Part shown: positions 31,673 to 41,711 of the stretch, piece after piece
Position numbering within the stretch: position 1 is the stretch's first letter
How the letters are laid out: each line of letters begins with the position of its first letter
From: Metabacillus indicus LMG 22858
Lineage (GTDB): Bacteria; Bacillota; Bacilli; Bacillales; Bacillaceae
Assembly: GCF_000708755.2 (NCBI RefSeq)
Contig: NZ_JGVU02000006.1
Span: 540,650-604,649, forward strand
DNA: 64,000 nucleotides
Direction: 5' to 3'
Program-made: the position numbers and the translations under genes
Notes under the pieces: generated by a model
Told to the model about the DNA's origin: nothing
What the model saw: the letters and a program-made list of their open reading frames with translations, nothing else
Database searches by the model: none

Positions 31673-32461
31673 TCATCTTCTTTTAACAACCGCATTCCAG
31701 ATAAACTTAGTATTTGTATGAAAGTACCTGCTAAACAATCTCTTAGGGTCCTGCATCAACCGATACACCCACTCCAAATTGTGCTTCTGCATCCACTGTG
31801 GAGCCCGCTTAATGTTGCCAGCGAAATAGTCAAAGCCAGCTCCTACGCCAAGCATCAAGCCAGCAATCTTCCCCTGATGGTCTGCCATCCACTTTTCCTG
31901 CTTCGGTGCGCCCAAACCGATCCACACAAAGTCCGGCTTAGTCTCATTGATTTGCTTAATAATTGCCGTATCTTCTTCTTCCGTCATTTGACGGAACGGA
32001 GGGCTATATTTGCCAGTAATCTGAATACCTGGATAACTTTCATTTAATTTTTCATATAGCAATTCAAGGGTCTCTTCTGTACTACCGTAGAAGTAGTGAC
32101 GATACCCTTTTTCAACTGAGATTTTGAAAATCTCTTCCATAAGACTTGGTCCTGTGGTTCTATGCATGTCTTTATATCCGCGTCTATTTCCCACAGAGGA
32201 GAGAGGTCCGCCATCCGGAATAGCCATTAGACCACCATTTTGTATAGCACAATAAGAGCTATCTTCGTAGCTCATCACAGTGGTATGTACGTTCGACACA
32301 CAAAGATAGTCTCCCTTTATATCGGAGAGATTCTTGTCCAAATAATCCAACAACCAGCCCATATTGATGGCAGCAATATTGACCCTCAGAATATTGCAGG
32401 TAGGTATGAGGGACTTATCTACTTTTCTCTGATATATTATTTTTTCTGAATCTGCCTTCAT
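31673..32461 (-). CDS. WecG/TagA/CpsF-family glycosyltransferase (GT26)
   Basis: 262 residues from the ATG at 32461; an upstream in-frame start at 32494 has a poorer ribosome site. Family motifs: VSNVHTTVMSYED, PDGGPLSSVGNRRG (about 81-94), YFYGSTEETLELL (about 122), and GLGAPKQEKWMADH (about 182-195). GT26 enzymes add the second sugar, often ManNAc or a hexose, to the lipid-linked primer. The gene is nearer in base composition to the conserved upstream genes than to the AT-rich block it heads. Confidence 0.9.
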   Translation of the reverse strand: MKADSEKIIYQRKVDKSLIPTCNILRVNIAAINMGWLLDYLDKNLSDIKGDYLCVSNVHTTVMSYEDSSYCAIQNGGLMAIPDGGPLSSVGNRRGYKDMHRTTGPSLMEEIFKISVEKGYRHYFYGSTEETLELLYEKLNESYPGIQITGKYSPPFRQMTEEEDTAIIKQINETKPDFVWIGLGAPKQEKWMADHQGKIAGLMLGVGAGFDYFAGNIKRAPQWMQKHNLEWVYRLMQDPKRLFSRYFHTNTKFIWNAVVKRR

Positions 32462-32982
32462 ATCACCGTGTCCCCCAAAATCTTTTTCTACCATACCGAG
32501 ATCCTTAATGTAACTTGTTTCTAATAATCAGTCACGCTGGATAATGTCGCGTGTATATACCTTTTTGTTATGTGAATAAAATTTTTCTAGCTGTCATAGT
32601 TCCTAGAGGCAGCAATGACAACCAGCAGTCAAATCCAGTTTCTTTTCTGCGAGATGTTTTTCGATAAAATCATCCTGAATAGGAAGGAACAACACAAATC
32701 ACGGTAAAATCGAATGCATGAAGCCAGTTCTTTTAAGATTTGACCTGTGGAAGCCACATCTGGAGTATATTAATGAGTATAATTTAGAATTATTGCCTTA
32801 TTATTATTCAACTTATCTACCACGTAATATCTCTTCCCTATTCGCTGGGTCTACATAAAATTGCATTGGTGCAAATTCAGACAGCAACCACCTCTATATA
32901 ATTATCTTTGAGGTAACCCCCTCAAACGTTGATCTAATTCAAAAAAATTTAACAGAATGCAGTATATAACTATCATCAAAAA

Positions 32983-33015
32983 AGTATGCTCTGATGATAA
33001 AAATCATCTCAGAGC
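32983..33015 (-). terminator. Terminator downstream of gmd
   Basis: On the minus strand TGCTCTGAGATGAT and ATCATCAGAGCA pair with a two-base bulge, followed by TACTTTTTTG. Genes 31673 and beyond would therefore need read-through or their own promoter. Confidence 0.65.
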
Positions 33016-33124
33016 AATTATCTCTCATCGTAATAAATAAAAGACCGAATAATATTCATAAGAAAAGAAAAAGAGTAATGTTGAAGGTTACCTTCATAAT
33101 CACTCTTTAATACAGTGTAATATA

Positions 33125-33168
33125 TTTAATAACATTAAAAATTTAATAACATTAAAAATTTAATAACC
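33125..33168. repeat. 17-bp AT-rich tandem repeat
   Basis: TTTAATAACATTAAAAA is repeated twice exactly, with a partial third copy. Confidence 0.8.
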
Positions 33169-33285
33169 AATGTTTACAATCAGGAATTTCTGTACCCTTT
33201 AACTAATTGAAACGATTGATATATTATAAAGTTATTAATGTTTTAAGGAAAATCTTGTGTTTACTATAATTTTTTTCAGTAAATA

Positions 33286-34365
33286 TTAATCGAACATTTT
33301 CTTAATTTTATCTTCATTTTCAACCTTCTTCATATCTGCCTCAACCATAATACGTACTAGCTCTTCAAAAGAAGTTTTAGTAGGATTCCATTCTAATAAA
33401 GTCTTAGCTTTAGTTGGGTCTCCCAATAATTGCTCTACCTCAGCTGGACGGAAAAATTTAGGATCAACTTCCACTATGACTTCACCAGTTGCTTTGTTCA
33501 TTCCCTTTTCATTAACACCCTCGCCTGTCCATTCAATCTCAATACCAGTATGTTTAAATGCTAATTGAACAAATTCACGTACAGAATGCATTGCACCTGT
33601 AGCTATAACGAAATCTTCTGGTTTATTATGTTGAAGAATTAACCACATACATTCAACATAATCTTTAGCATAACCCCAGTCACGTAGAGAATCTAAGTTT
33701 CCAAGCATCAATTTATCTTGTTTTCCTTGGGCAATACGTGAAGCTGCCAAAGTGATTTTTCTTGTTACAAACGTTTCTCCGCGGCGCTCTGACTCATGGT
33801 TAAACAGAATGCCGTTTACTGCGAACATATTGTAAGATTCACGGTAGTTCTTTGTGATCCAGAAGCCGTAGATTTTTGCTACCCCATATGGAGAACGCGG
33901 ATAGAAAGGTGTTGTTTCTTTTTGCGGTACTTCCTGTACTTTACCGTATAGTTCAGATGTAGACGCTTGATAGACACGTGTTTTATCCGTTAATCCTAAA
34001 ATACGAACGGCTTCAAGGATGTTAAGTGTACCTTTCGCATCAACATCTAGTGTGTATCCTGGCATGTCAAAGGAAACGCGTACGTGCGATTGTGCTGCAA
34101 GGTTGTAAATTTCGTCTGGTTTGATTTCACCGATGACACGGGTTACGTTTAATGCATCCGTAACATCACCGTAATGAAGGTGGAAATTTGAATGGTTTAA
34201 AAACGCGTTTGCTCCTTCTTCTGTTAAGAGATCTTCTAATCGCTCTTGGTTATATGAAGAGCTGCGGCGGATTAATCCGTGTACTTCGTAGCCTTTTTCA
34301 AGCAGAAATTCTGCCAAGTATGATCCGTCTTGTCCTGTTACGCCTGTGATTAGTGCCTTTTTCAT
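33286..34365 (-). CDS. gmd: GDP-mannose 4,6-dehydratase
   Basis: 359 residues from the ATG at 34365 with GGAGG 5 nt upstream. Rossmann motif [19 protein letters not shown] (residues 7-25), catalytic region [16 protein letters not shown] (about 130-145, with Thr/Ser and Glu), and YxxxK as YGVAKIYGF (about 155). It converts GDP-D-mannose to GDP-4-keto-6-deoxymannose, the first step to GDP-L-fucose. It is followed by nothing for 824 bp and preceded by fcl. Confidence 0.95.
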   Translation of the reverse strand: MKKALITGVTGQDGSYLAEFLLEKGYEVHGLIRRSSSYNQERLEDLLTEEGANAFLNHSNFHLHYGDVTDALNVTRVIGEIKPDEIYNLAAQSHVRVSFDMPGYTLDVDAKGTLNILEAVRILGLTDKTRVYQASTSELYGKVQEVPQKETTPFYPRSPYGVAKIYGFWITKNYRESYNMFAVNGILFNHESERRGETFVTRKITLAASRIAQGKQDKLMLGNLDSLRDWGYAKDYVECMWLILQHNKPEDFVIATGAMHSVREFVQLAFKHTGIEIEWTGEGVNEKGMNKATGEVIVEVDPKFFRPAEVEQLLGDPTKAKTLLEWNPTKTSFEELVRIMVEADMKKVENEDKIKKMFD

Positions 34366-34388
34366 GATTGCCTCCAAGTGTATGTTCT

Positions 34389-35327
34389 TTATTGTTTGAT
34401 CAGTTCGTTTTGTAAAAACCATTTATACGCTTTTTGTAATCCTTCATCCAGGGATGTAGTTGCTTTCCAGCCTAGGCTGTTAATCCGGGATACATCTACC
34501 AGCTTTCGTGGTGTACCATCAGGTTTAGATGTATCGAAACGAATTTCGCCTTCAAATCCAACTACGTCTTTCACTTTTGCTGCAAGCTCACCTATCGGTA
34601 AATCATCTCCAACACCGATGTTTACAATGTCATTGCCTTCATAGTTGTTCATTAAGAAAAGACAAGCATCTGCAAGGTCATCTGAATACAAGAATTCTCT
34701 TTTTGGTGATCCCGTTCCCCATACTTCAACAAAATCCGCCTTGTTTTCTTTTGCTTCATGGAACTTTCTGATAAGAGCCGGAAGAACATGAGATGTATGT
34801 AAATCAAAGTTATCATTTTCACCATAAAGATTAGTAGGCATTGCAGAGATATACTTCGTATCATACTGACGATTATATGATTGGCACATTTTAATACCAG
34901 CAATTTTAGCAATCGCATATGGTTCATTTGTGGGCTCGAGCTCACCTGTTAAAAGATAGTCTTCTTTGAGTGGCTGTGGAGCTAATTTTGGGTAGATACA
35001 TGTGCTTCCTAAGAAAAGAAGCTTTTCAACATTATTTTTATAAGCCGCATCAATCACGTTTGTCTGAATCATTAAGTTATCTCTAATGAAATCTGCCGGA
35101 TATTCGTTGTTTGCTACAATGCCGCCAACTTTCGCTGCTGCGAGGAAAACATAATCGATTTTCTCCTGTTCAAAGAAAGCATACACTTGCTTTGGATCCC
35201 GCAGGTCAAGTTCACTGCTGGTTTTATAGACGAGGTTGGTATAACCTTCTGATTGCAATTTTCTTAAGATGGCTGATCCTACTAAGCCTCTGTGACCAGC
35301 CACATAAATTTTAGCGTGTTTTTCCAT
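34389..35327 (-). CDS. fcl: GDP-L-fucose synthase
   Basis: 312 residues from the ATG at 35327 (GGGTG 8 nt upstream). [18 protein letters not shown] at the N-terminus (Rossmann), [16 protein letters not shown] (about 102-117) and [16 protein letters not shown] (about 135-150, YxxxK) identify the GDP-4-keto-6-deoxymannose 3,5-epimerase/4-reductase. Together with Gmd it makes GDP-L-fucose; the likely user is the GT11 enzyme at 25960-26835. Confidence 0.95.
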   Translation of the reverse strand: MEKHAKIYVAGHRGLVGSAILRKLQSEGYTNLVYKTSSELDLRDPKQVYAFFEQEKIDYVFLAAAKVGGIVANNEYPADFIRDNLMIQTNVIDAAYKNNVEKLLFLGSTCIYPKLAPQPLKEDYLLTGELEPTNEPYAIAKIAGIKMCQSYNRQYDTKYISAMPTNLYGENDNFDLHTSHVLPALIRKFHEAKENKADFVEVWGTGSPKREFLYSDDLADACLFLMNNYEGNDIVNIGVGDDLPIGELAAKVKDVVGFEGEIRFDTSKPDGTPRKLVDVSRINSLGWKATTSLDEGLQKAYKWFLQNELIKQ

Positions 35328-35344
35328 TTTCATTTCACCCTGTC

Positions 35345-36025
35345 CTAAAATGCATTTTTCGATCCAAATAGTACAATGACTGTTTTACAAAGGATTTTGA
35401 TATCTGTCATAACCGACTGATGTTTAATGTAATACAGGTCCATCTCAACCATTTCCTGAAAACCTACACTGTTTCTGGCACTGACCTGCCATACTCCTGT
35501 GCAGCCAGGTGTAACCAGTAACCGCTGCTTATCATAATCCGTGTATTCCGCGACCTCTCTCGGAAGAGGAGGACGGGGTCCAACGAGACTCATGTCACCC
35601 TTTAGAACATTAAACAACTGCGGTAATTCATCTATACTTGTTTTCCTGATAAACCTTCCAACCTTTGTAATTCTCGGGTCGTTTTTCATCTTGAACATCG
35701 CACCGGTTACTTCATTTAAAGAAAGCAATTCTTTCAGTCTCTCTTCCGCATCGCTTACCATTGATCTGAATTTGAACATATTAAACTCTTCTCCATTTTT
35801 GCCTACTCGTTTTTGAGTGAAAAAAACAGGCCCTTTTGGATCTTCCAGCTTAATCGCTATCGCTACAACAAGAAATAAAAGACTTAAAAGTATAATTCCC
35901 AGAAGTGCTCCTGTAATGTCCATGGAGCGCTTTATAAGTTTGTATGTAGACGTTGTTGTACCGAAATCAATGGTTGACTGATGATGCGGGGACTGTGCCG
36001 TACTTTCCTTTGCCCACTCTGACAT
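35345..36025 (-). CDS. Priming sugar-1-phosphate transferase
   Basis: 226 residues, single N-terminal membrane helix (about 35-58), then the bacterial sugar transferase domain: [83 protein letters not shown] (motifs broken here for length). This is the short, PglC/EpsL-like form that transfers hexose-1-phosphate to undecaprenyl phosphate and starts repeat-unit synthesis at the inner face of the membrane. Confidence 0.93.
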   Translation of the reverse strand: MSEWAKESTAQSPHHQSTIDFGTTTSTYKLIKRSMDITGALLGIILLSLLFLVVAIAIKLEDPKGPVFFTQKRVGKNGEEFNMFKFRSMVSDAEERLKELLSLNEVTGAMFKMKNDPRITKVGRFIRKTSIDELPQLFNVLKGDMSLVGPRPPLPREVAEYTDYDKQRLLVTPGCTGVWQVSARNSVGFQEMVEMDLYYIKHQSVMTDIKILCKTVIVLFGSKNAF

Positions 36026-36040
36026 TTCCGCGCCACTTCC

Positions 36041-36928
36041 TTATTTCGATAATTTTAGAGTTTCCTGTTCAACCAGTACTTGCATGAGTTTTACCAGATC
36101 TGTTTTAAGGTCTTCATGCTGCAGGGCAAATTCAATGGTCGTCTGGATGAAACCAAATTTTTCACCCACATCATATCGCTTTCCAGCAAAGTCATAAGCA
36201 TAGACATGCTGCTGCTCGTTTAGTTTCTGAATTGCATCTGTGAGCTGAATTTCGCCACCTGCACCAGTCTCTTGGTTTTCCAGAAGTTCAAAAATCTCAG
36301 GGGTTAACACATAACGTCCCATAATTGCCAGGTTTGAAGGGGCTGTACCCTGCTTTGGCTTTTCTACAAACCGGTTTACTTGATATAGCTTGCCTTCTTT
36401 AGTCAAAGGATCAATAATACCATAACGGTGTGTTTGATCATCGCCAACCGTCTGAACACCGATGACAGACGAACCAGTATTGTCATATTCGTTAATTAAT
36501 TGCTTTAAGCATGGAGTTTCTGCTTGTACAATATCGTCCCCTAGTAATACTGCAAACGGTTCATTCCCGATAAATTTACGCGCGCACCATACGGCATGCC
36601 CAAGACCTTTCGGTTCTTTTTGACGAATGTAATGAAGGTTAATTCCTGATGAATGTCTGACTTTTTCAAGCAAGTCATACTTTTCTTTTTCTATAAGGTT
36701 TTGTTCAAGTTCAAAGTTGTGATCAAAATGATCTTCTATTGCCCTTTTCCCTTTGCCTGTTACGATAATAAGGTCTTCAATACCAGATTCGATGGCTTCT
36801 TCGATAATATATTGGATGGTAGGTTTATCAACAATTGGGAGCATTTCTTTTGGCATTGCCTTTGTGGCAGGTAAGAAACGAGTCCCTAACCCCGCAGCTG
36901 GAATGATAGCTTTTTTTACTTTTTTCAA
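36041..36928 (-). CDS. galU: UTP-glucose-1-phosphate uridylyltransferase
   Basis: 295 residues, standard length. [20 protein letters not shown] (residues 7-26), [27 protein letters not shown] (about 108-121), and GEIQLTDAI near 222 are typical. Makes UDP-glucose for the polymer and for the UDP-glucose dehydrogenase encoded upstream. A paralogue (gtaB) probably exists elsewhere. Confidence 0.93.
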   Translation of the reverse strand: MKKVKKAIIPAAGLGTRFLPATKAMPKEMLPIVDKPTIQYIIEEAIESGIEDLIIVTGKGKRAIEDHFDHNFELEQNLIEKEKYDLLEKVRHSSGINLHYIRQKEPKGLGHAVWCARKFIGNEPFAVLLGDDIVQAETPCLKQLINEYDNTGSSVIGVQTVGDDQTHRYGIIDPLTKEGKLYQVNRFVEKPKQGTAPSNLAIMGRYVLTPEIFELLENQETGAGGEIQLTDAIQKLNEQQHVYAYDFAGKRYDVGEKFGFIQTTIEFALQHEDLKTDLVKLMQVLVEQETLKLSK

Positions 36929-36946
36929 TTAAAACGCCCCTTTTAT

Positions 36947-38275
36947 TTAATTTAAAGCAGTTAGTTTCAACGTATTTATCGTTTTTCTTCCCATTGAGTG
37001 ATACTCAAGGCTGTGGTTTTTAACAACCTCTAGGTCATAGCAATTACGGCCATCGAAGATAATTGGTGATTTCATTTGCTCTTCGAATACGTTCAAATCT
37101 AAGTCTTTAAATTCGTTCCATTCTGTTAGAATCAGAGCAGCATCTGCATTCTTTAAAACTTCAGCTGCATTTGTTGCATAATTCACTTTTGTATCCAGAA
37201 TTTTCTTTGCGTTTGACATCGAAACCGGATCATATGCGAAAACATTAGCGCCTTTTGCAATTAAATGATTTGTGATGACAATTGAAGCTGCTTCTCTCAT
37301 ATCATCAGTATTTGGTTTAAACGCCAAACCCAGAATCGCTATCTTTTTATCTTTTAAGCTTTCAAATCTGTCTTCAAGCTTATTCAGAAGGATTTCCTGC
37401 TGTTTTTGATTAACCCGCACAACGCCTTTTAACAAATCAAAGTCGTATTCTACATTCCCTGCGATTTGGATAAGAGCCTTCGTATCCTTAGGGAAACATG
37501 ATCCGCCGTATCCAATACCAGCACTCAGAAACTGAGAACCAATTCTACTGTCCTGACCCATGCCATTAGCTACGTCTTCAACGTTAGCACTTAATTTTTC
37601 ACAGATGTTTGATATCTCATTAATAAAACTGATTTTTGTTGCTAGGAAGGCATTGGCAGCATACTTAATCATTTCTGCACTTCGGATGTCCGTTTTGAAG
37701 ATAGGAAGTCCAAATGGTTTGTTAATTTCTTCTAAGATTGCTGCCGCTTTTTTTGAACTTGAGCCAATGACAATGCGATCGCCATTGAAAGAATCATAAA
37801 TAGCAGATCCTTCACGCAAAAATTCCGGATTTGATACAATCTCAACTTTCACATCGTGAACCAAATGATTTTGAATCACTTCTTTAATCAAGTCATTTGT
37901 TCCAACAGGGACCGTACTTTTTGTAACAACAACAACATTCTGATTTACATGTGCAGCAATATCCTTTGCCACCAGTTCAACAAATGTCAGGTTGGCAGAA
38001 CCATCTTCTTTTTCAGGTGTGCCAACTGCGATGTAAATGACATCTGCTCCTTCAAAACCTACTGAATGGTCCGTTGTGAAAAACAATCTTTTTTCATTGA
38101 TGTTTTTCAGCATGAGTTCATCCAGACCCGGTTCATAGATTGGGGATAAACCTGCCTGCATTTTATCAACCTTGTTTTGGTCGATATCAATACACGTAAC
38201 AGTGTGGCCAATTTCAGACAGGCAGGTTCCAGTGACCAGACCGACATAGCCCGTTCCTACAACTGCAATTTTCAT
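36947..38275 (-). CDS. UDP-glucose 6-dehydrogenase
   Basis: 442 residues from the ATG at 38275 (AAGGTG 7 nt upstream). KIAVVGTGYVGLVTGTCLSE (residues 2-21), NPEFLREGSAI (about 155), GIGYGGSCFPKDTKAL (about 252-267) with the catalytic Cys, and LGLAFKPNTDDMREAAS (about 315). Oxidises UDP-glucose to UDP-glucuronate with NAD. It corresponds by position to B. subtilis ywqF, a target activated by the YwqC/YwqD tyrosine kinase. Confidence 0.93.
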   Translation of the reverse strand: MKIAVVGTGYVGLVTGTCLSEIGHTVTCIDIDQNKVDKMQAGLSPIYEPGLDELMLKNINEKRLFFTTDHSVGFEGADVIYIAVGTPEKEDGSANLTFVELVAKDIAAHVNQNVVVVTKSTVPVGTNDLIKEVIQNHLVHDVKVEIVSNPEFLREGSAIYDSFNGDRIVIGSSSKKAAAILEEINKPFGLPIFKTDIRSAEMIKYAANAFLATKISFINEISNICEKLSANVEDVANGMGQDSRIGSQFLSAGIGYGGSCFPKDTKALIQIAGNVEYDFDLLKGVVRVNQKQQEILLNKLEDRFESLKDKKIAILGLAFKPNTDDMREAASIVITNHLIAKGANVFAYDPVSMSNAKKILDTKVNYATNAAEVLKNADAALILTEWNEFKDLDLNVFEEQMKSPIIFDGRNCYDLEVVKNHSLEYHSMGRKTINTLKLTALN

Positions 38276-38309
38276 GTTCATTCACCTTTTTCCTAACAAT
38301 TATCTTTAA

Positions 38310-38490
38310 AATAGTTAACGGAAAAGCATTCTCTCAGTAACAATCTTTCGTTAACTATCTTTAAATTTAATAAAGTTGGGCATCGAACCCACCCTCACAC
38401 CACACCTTTGACGACAGGCGTCTAAGGTCTCTCACCCACAATGCAGCCGAGTGCCTCCTTTGATAATGGTGGAGGAGGCATCACCAGGTC
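38310..38490. other. Inverted repeats between ywqE and the UDP-glucose dehydrogenase gene
   Basis: An 11-12 bp inverted repeat (AGTTAACGGAAA / TTTCGTTAACT) at about 38312-38361 is followed by a G+C-rich stretch with a TGCCTCCT/AGGAGGCA hairpin at about 38452-38481. Neither has a clear T-run on the minus strand. They may form an attenuation or processing site between regulatory and biosynthetic genes. Confidence 0.35.
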
Positions 38491-38494
38491 TTTT

Positions 38495-39259
38495 TTAAAA
38501 GATCCCTAAGAACTTCTTTTTCTTTATTTTCATTGGATCCATTCTGTAAGCTGTTAAGTTTTGAACGAGGAGTTCAGCATTTTCTTTAAACAGGTACTCT
38601 GCCTGCGACCCTAATTCTTTATTAAGAACAACATATCCATCAGCTAATCTGAAGGGACGATTTTTTAAACTATGCACATCCGATGCGAGAAAATGGGTTA
38701 ATTGTGCTTCTACAAGCTGAAGGCTGAATTTCTTGATGTTTTTTCCGAAATGCCCCGTAATGCTCGATGATGTAATCTGAGTGAGTGCTCCCTTGCTGAC
38801 AAGCTTGTATAGAAGATCAGGATTTTCTATAAATTCTGCGTTTCGTTCTGGATGAACGATGATTGGTGTAAGTCCTTTTAGCTGGAGATCAAACAGCATC
38901 TGCTCTGTATATCTCGGCACGTGGCCGGATGGAAGCTCGATAAAAACATAGTTTGTGTGGTTAAGCGGCAGAATGACGTCGGTATCTAATTCATCCATCA
39001 AGTCTCCATGAATCCGTGTTTCCTGCCCAGGCAATATAGTTAGGGGAATGTTTTCATTTTGAAGTAGTGTGTTTAGTGTTTCAACGTTTTCCAGAATGCT
39101 TTGTTTGCTGTTTATGTATTTGCCGTTTTGATGATGGGGGGTGGCGATGATCGTAGTGATGCCCTCTTCTACTGCCGCCCTGGCAATTTGGAGTGCTTCT
39201 TCAGGAGTTGCAGCCCCGTCATCTATTCCGGGTAAGATATGTGAGTGAATATCAATCAT
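38495..39259 (-). CDS. ywqE: Tyrosine-protein phosphatase of the polysaccharide locus
   Basis: 254 residues from the ATG at 39259, matching B. subtilis YwqE in length. PHP-type metal-dependent phosphatase of the CpsB/CapC family: MIDIHSHILPGIDDGA (residues 1-16), TPHHQNGKY (about 41-49), PGQETRIHGD (about 77), HPERN (about 136-140), SDVHSL (about 193-198), all metal ligands. It dephosphorylates the kinase YwqD and its targets, so it tunes polymer production. Confidence 0.93.
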   Translation of the reverse strand: MIDIHSHILPGIDDGAATPEEALQIARAAVEEGITTIIATPHHQNGKYINSKQSILENVETLNTLLQNENIPLTILPGQETRIHGDLMDELDTDVILPLNHTNYVFIELPSGHVPRYTEQMLFDLQLKGLTPIIVHPERNAEFIENPDLLYKLVSKGALTQITSSSITGHFGKNIKKFSLQLVEAQLTHFLASDVHSLKNRPFRLADGYVVLNKELGSQAEYLFKENAELLVQNLTAYRMDPMKIKKKKFLGIF

Positions 39260-39354
39260 TAGAAACACCGCCGAGTGAAGTAGGAATAGGCATTTAGTTC
39301 GGAAACGCCCACTCCCCCTAAGGTATTTTGACCTATTAAGACTTTACAGTAAGG

Positions 39355-40053
39355 TTACTTTGATGCGTAGTAATAATACTGATTGTCCTGATGCTTTTTG
39401 TTATTTAATACCGTTCCAAGGATTTTGGCTTTTGACTGAAGCAGTGCTTCTTTCGCCTTTATTGCCCCTTCAAGCTCTGTTTTACCGCTGCTTACGACAA
39501 GGACTACACCGTCAACCGCATTGGAAAGGATTTGTGCGTCTGTTACGACTAATACAGGCGGTGTATCGAAGATGATCATGTCATACTCCATTTTTGCATC
39601 TTCAATCAGCTGCTTCATTCCCTTAGATGCCAGAAGTTCAGACGGGTTGGGAGGGATCGGACCGCTGGTTAAGATATAAAGGTTTTCCTGCTCCGTGTAT
39701 TTTACCGCCTGATTCAAGGAGGTTTGTCTTGTCAGAACATTTGTCAGTCCTGCATGATTGTCGACTTTGAATGTATAGTGTGATGTCGGCTTTCTTAGAT
39801 CTGCATCAACTAAAAGTACTTTTTTGCCTTGCTGGGCGAACACAACGGCGGTGTTTGCCGCGGTCGTCGATTTCCCTTCAGCCGGGCCTGCAGAGGTTAC
39901 AATGAGAGAGAAAATGTCTTCATCCACTGTTGAGAACTGGATATTTGTACGGATTGTCCGGTACTGTTCAGCTATCGGAGATCTTGGAGCCGTCATGGAA
40001 ACAAGACTTCTGTTCTGCAAATGAAATAAGTTTTTCCGGTCTTTACGAGCCAA
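39355..40053 (-). CDS. ywqD: Tyrosine-protein kinase of the polysaccharide locus (BY-kinase)
   Basis: 232 residues from a TTG at 40053 (GAGGTG 6 nt upstream; overlaps ywqC by 11 bp). Walker A SAGPAEGKSTTAANTAVVFA (about 55-74), Walker A' VDADLRKPT (about 84-92), Walker B IIFDTPPVLVV (about 160-170) and a short C-terminal tyrosine cluster ending NQYYYYASK. It is the cytoplasmic half of a two-part CpsC/CpsD-like kinase that needs YwqC to be active. Confidence 0.93.
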   Translation of the reverse strand: MARKDRKNLFHLQNRSLVSMTAPRSPIAEQYRTIRTNIQFSTVDEDIFSLIVTSAGPAEGKSTTAANTAVVFAQQGKKVLLVDADLRKPTSHYTFKVDNHAGLTNVLTRQTSLNQAVKYTEQENLYILTSGPIPPNPSELLASKGMKQLIEDAKMEYDMIIFDTPPVLVVTDAQILSNAVDGVVLVVSSGKTELEGAIKAKEALLQSKAKILGTVLNNKKHQDNQYYYYASK

Positions 40054-40792
40054 CTGTCTCACCTCTTGTTCTGGAGATTTGTGTTTCAACGTTCTTCTGG
40101 TTTTTTTGCTCCTGTTCGATGTCTATGCGGGTTATTGCACCAAGTACTGGGAGGCCGAGATGCTTTTCGATGTCTTCTTCTGTCTTGATTGTGTTGTCCA
40201 GGTATTCAAGAAGGAACGCAAGGCCGACACCTGCCATTAGACCTACAACCATTGCGATTGCAATGTTCATTAATGGCTTTGGCGCGATTGGAGAAGCTGT
40301 ATCTCCTACCTCTGCTTTTGAAAGAATGCTTACATTATTTACGCTCATAATTTTAGCAATATCGCTTTGAAAGACCGTTGCAATCGTGTTGGCGATCTGT
40401 GCTGCCTGCTTAGGATCTTCGTCCTGAACGGAAATGTTCACGACTTGAGAGTCCTGTTCGCTTCCGACCGTTACATTTGCGTTTAACTGTCCGCTTGTCA
40501 TGTCCAAATCCAGCTGCTGGATGACTTTATCCAAGATTGCAGGACTTTTGATGATTACGTTGTACGTGTTGATTAATTGAAGGTTTGTCTGCACTTCGCC
40601 CGGGTTGAATGATTGCTGATCACTTTTTGCCTGATTGACTAGAATTTGAGTAGAAGATTGGTAGATGGGAGTAAGAACGAAAAAACTGATAAGTCCGCTG
40701 GTGACTGCGGCGATCGCCGTGATAATGATGATGAGAGAAAGGCGTTTCTTTAATGTTTGAAACAGCTCTTTCAAGCTGATGGTTTCTTCCAT
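40043..40792 (-). CDS. ywqC: Membrane modulator of the tyrosine kinase, chain-length determinant
   Basis: 249 residues from the ATG at 40792, with GGAGG 5 nt upstream. Wzz/CapA-like: N-terminal membrane helix (about 17-40), extracellular part 41-170, second helix (about 175-198) and a cytoplasmic tail that activates YwqD. The PxxP-type segment near the second helix reads ASPIAPKPLMNIAIA. First gene of the polysaccharide operon. Confidence 0.92.
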   Translation of the reverse strand: MEETISLKELFQTLKKRLSLIIIITAIAAVTSGLISFFVLTPIYQSSTQILVNQAKSDQQSFNPGEVQTNLQLINTYNVIIKSPAILDKVIQQLDLDMTSGQLNANVTVGSEQDSQVVNISVQDEDPKQAAQIANTIATVFQSDIAKIMSVNNVSILSKAEVGDTASPIAPKPLMNIAIAMVVGLMAGVGLAFLLEYLDNTIKTEEDIEKHLGLPVLGAITRIDIEQEQKNQKNVETQISRTRGETVGS

Positions 40793-40835
40793 GTTGACCT
40801 CCGTTTTGGTATGTAATAGAAAAAGCACAAAGAGT

Positions 40836-40841
40836 ATTATA
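40836..40841 (-). promoter_or_regulatory. Candidate -10 of the polysaccharide operon
   Basis: TATAAT on the minus strand, 43 bp before the ywqC start. The -35 at 17 bp (TAGCAA) is weak, so an activator or another sigma factor may be needed. Confidence 0.5.
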
Positions 40842-40985
40842 ATAAAAGACCTAGGTTCTTGCTACAGATTTTTACAGTAAAAGTGATATTTTTCTCATTT
40901 TTTATCATTTATTGGTTTTTCATGAACAATAATGACAATTATAACAAGGATTTGTAAATTGTGTATTAATTTTTTTGAAATGCAA

Positions 40986-41018
40986 AAAGGAGACCCGCAT
41001 AAACGCGAATCTCCTGAC
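40986..41018 (-). terminator. Terminator of the 43-residue gene
   Basis: On the minus strand AGGAGA...TCTCCT with an inner CGC/GCG stem, followed by TTTTT. Confidence 0.75.
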
Positions 41019-41021
41019 GAA

Positions 41022-41153
41022 TTATAGGCCATTTAGTAAAACGGTTACAAGTGCTGTGAGTGCGATTGTCAAAACCGGGATGGTTACCGTCATGACGCGT
41101 TTTTTCAGCTCTCTCTTCCGTTCCATTTCTTCTGGTGTGATCCATTGTCCCAT
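41022..41153 (-). CDS. Small single-span membrane protein (43 residues)
   Basis: Starts MGQWITPEEMERKRELKKRV and ends with a hydrophobic helix, VTIPVLTIALTALVTVLLNGL (given in two parts: residues 23-43). GAGGGGG lies 9 nt before the ATG and a terminator follows the stop by 4 bp, so it is a complete stand-alone gene. N-terminus charged and inside by the positive-inside rule. Family not recognised. It lies just upstream of the polysaccharide promoter, in the same direction. Confidence 0.7.
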   Translation of the reverse strand: MGQWITPEEMERKRELKKRVMTVTIPVLTIALTALVTVLLNGL

Positions 41154-41258
41154 TGTAAAAAACCCCCTCGAATCGTGTCGATAAATGTCTAAATGTTTAT
41201 ATCTTCATTATCGGTGAGGTCTTCTACTATTTTAATAGAACTTTCGGAATAAATAGAC

Positions 41259-41290
41259 GAAAAAAGTCCGCAGACTTAGACTTGCGGACT
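41259..41290 (-). terminator. Terminator of the 47-residue gene
   Basis: AGTCCGCA and TGCGGACT form an 8-bp stem; the minus strand continues TTTTTT. Confidence 0.85.
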
Positions 41291-41308
41291 CCTTGCGGTG
41301 TTCATTTA

Positions 41309-41452
41309 TTAGGAGGCATAGACTTTTCTGAATTGGAGGATCAGCTCATCTAGCAATTCTTTGGTGGTGATTTCATTTGAATGCTCGCCTTTTTGATAGG
41401 CGGTCATTAAAATTTGCAGAAGTTCTTCTTGTTTCAAAGTGTTCTCTTTCAT
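41309..41452 (-). CDS. Small acidic helical protein (47 residues)
   Basis: Begins MKENTLKQEELLQILMTAYQ and continues KGEHSNEITTKELLDELILQ, ending FRKVYAS. Two amphipathic helices, no membrane segment. AAAGGA lies 11 nt upstream of the ATG and a terminator follows the stop. Function unknown. Confidence 0.65.
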   Translation of the reverse strand: MKENTLKQEELLQILMTAYQKGEHSNEITTKELLDELILQFRKVYAS

Positions 41453-41711
41453 TCTACAAATTTCCTTTCTCTTATTTTACAAAAATATACAACAAGCAGA
41501 TTATACTGCGTTTTGTGTCGGCTGGCAACTATTAATAGCATTCGTGTCGAACTATTGTTTATGTCCCCGAATTTTCTTGCCGCTAAACCTGAAATTGAAA
41601 TGTTGTGGAAGGTTTTCTCCTTTTGGCAATTTCAGTTATAATATAGAGATGCACTTATGATGAAGATCACACCATTTTTATTTTACATAAAACAAAAAGG
41701 AGCGGTACGCC

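Larger units (their letters stand above)
32462..33285. other. Long gap between gmd and the glycosyltransferase block
   Basis: 824 bp without a supported gene. It contains a minus-strand terminator (32983-33015), a hairpin near 33069-33110 (AAAGAGT/ACTCTTT with an inner GAAGG/CCTTC stem), and an AT-only tandem repeat at 33125-33168. The rest looks like decayed sequence. It marks the junction between conserved sugar-nucleotide genes and the variable glycosyltransferase block. Confidence 0.6.

Noticed and set aside
32717..32860. Short plus-strand frame (about 45 codons) starting ATGAAGCCAGTT in the gmd gap
   Set aside because: No Shine-Dalgarno sequence and no similarity recognised; likely chance or debris.
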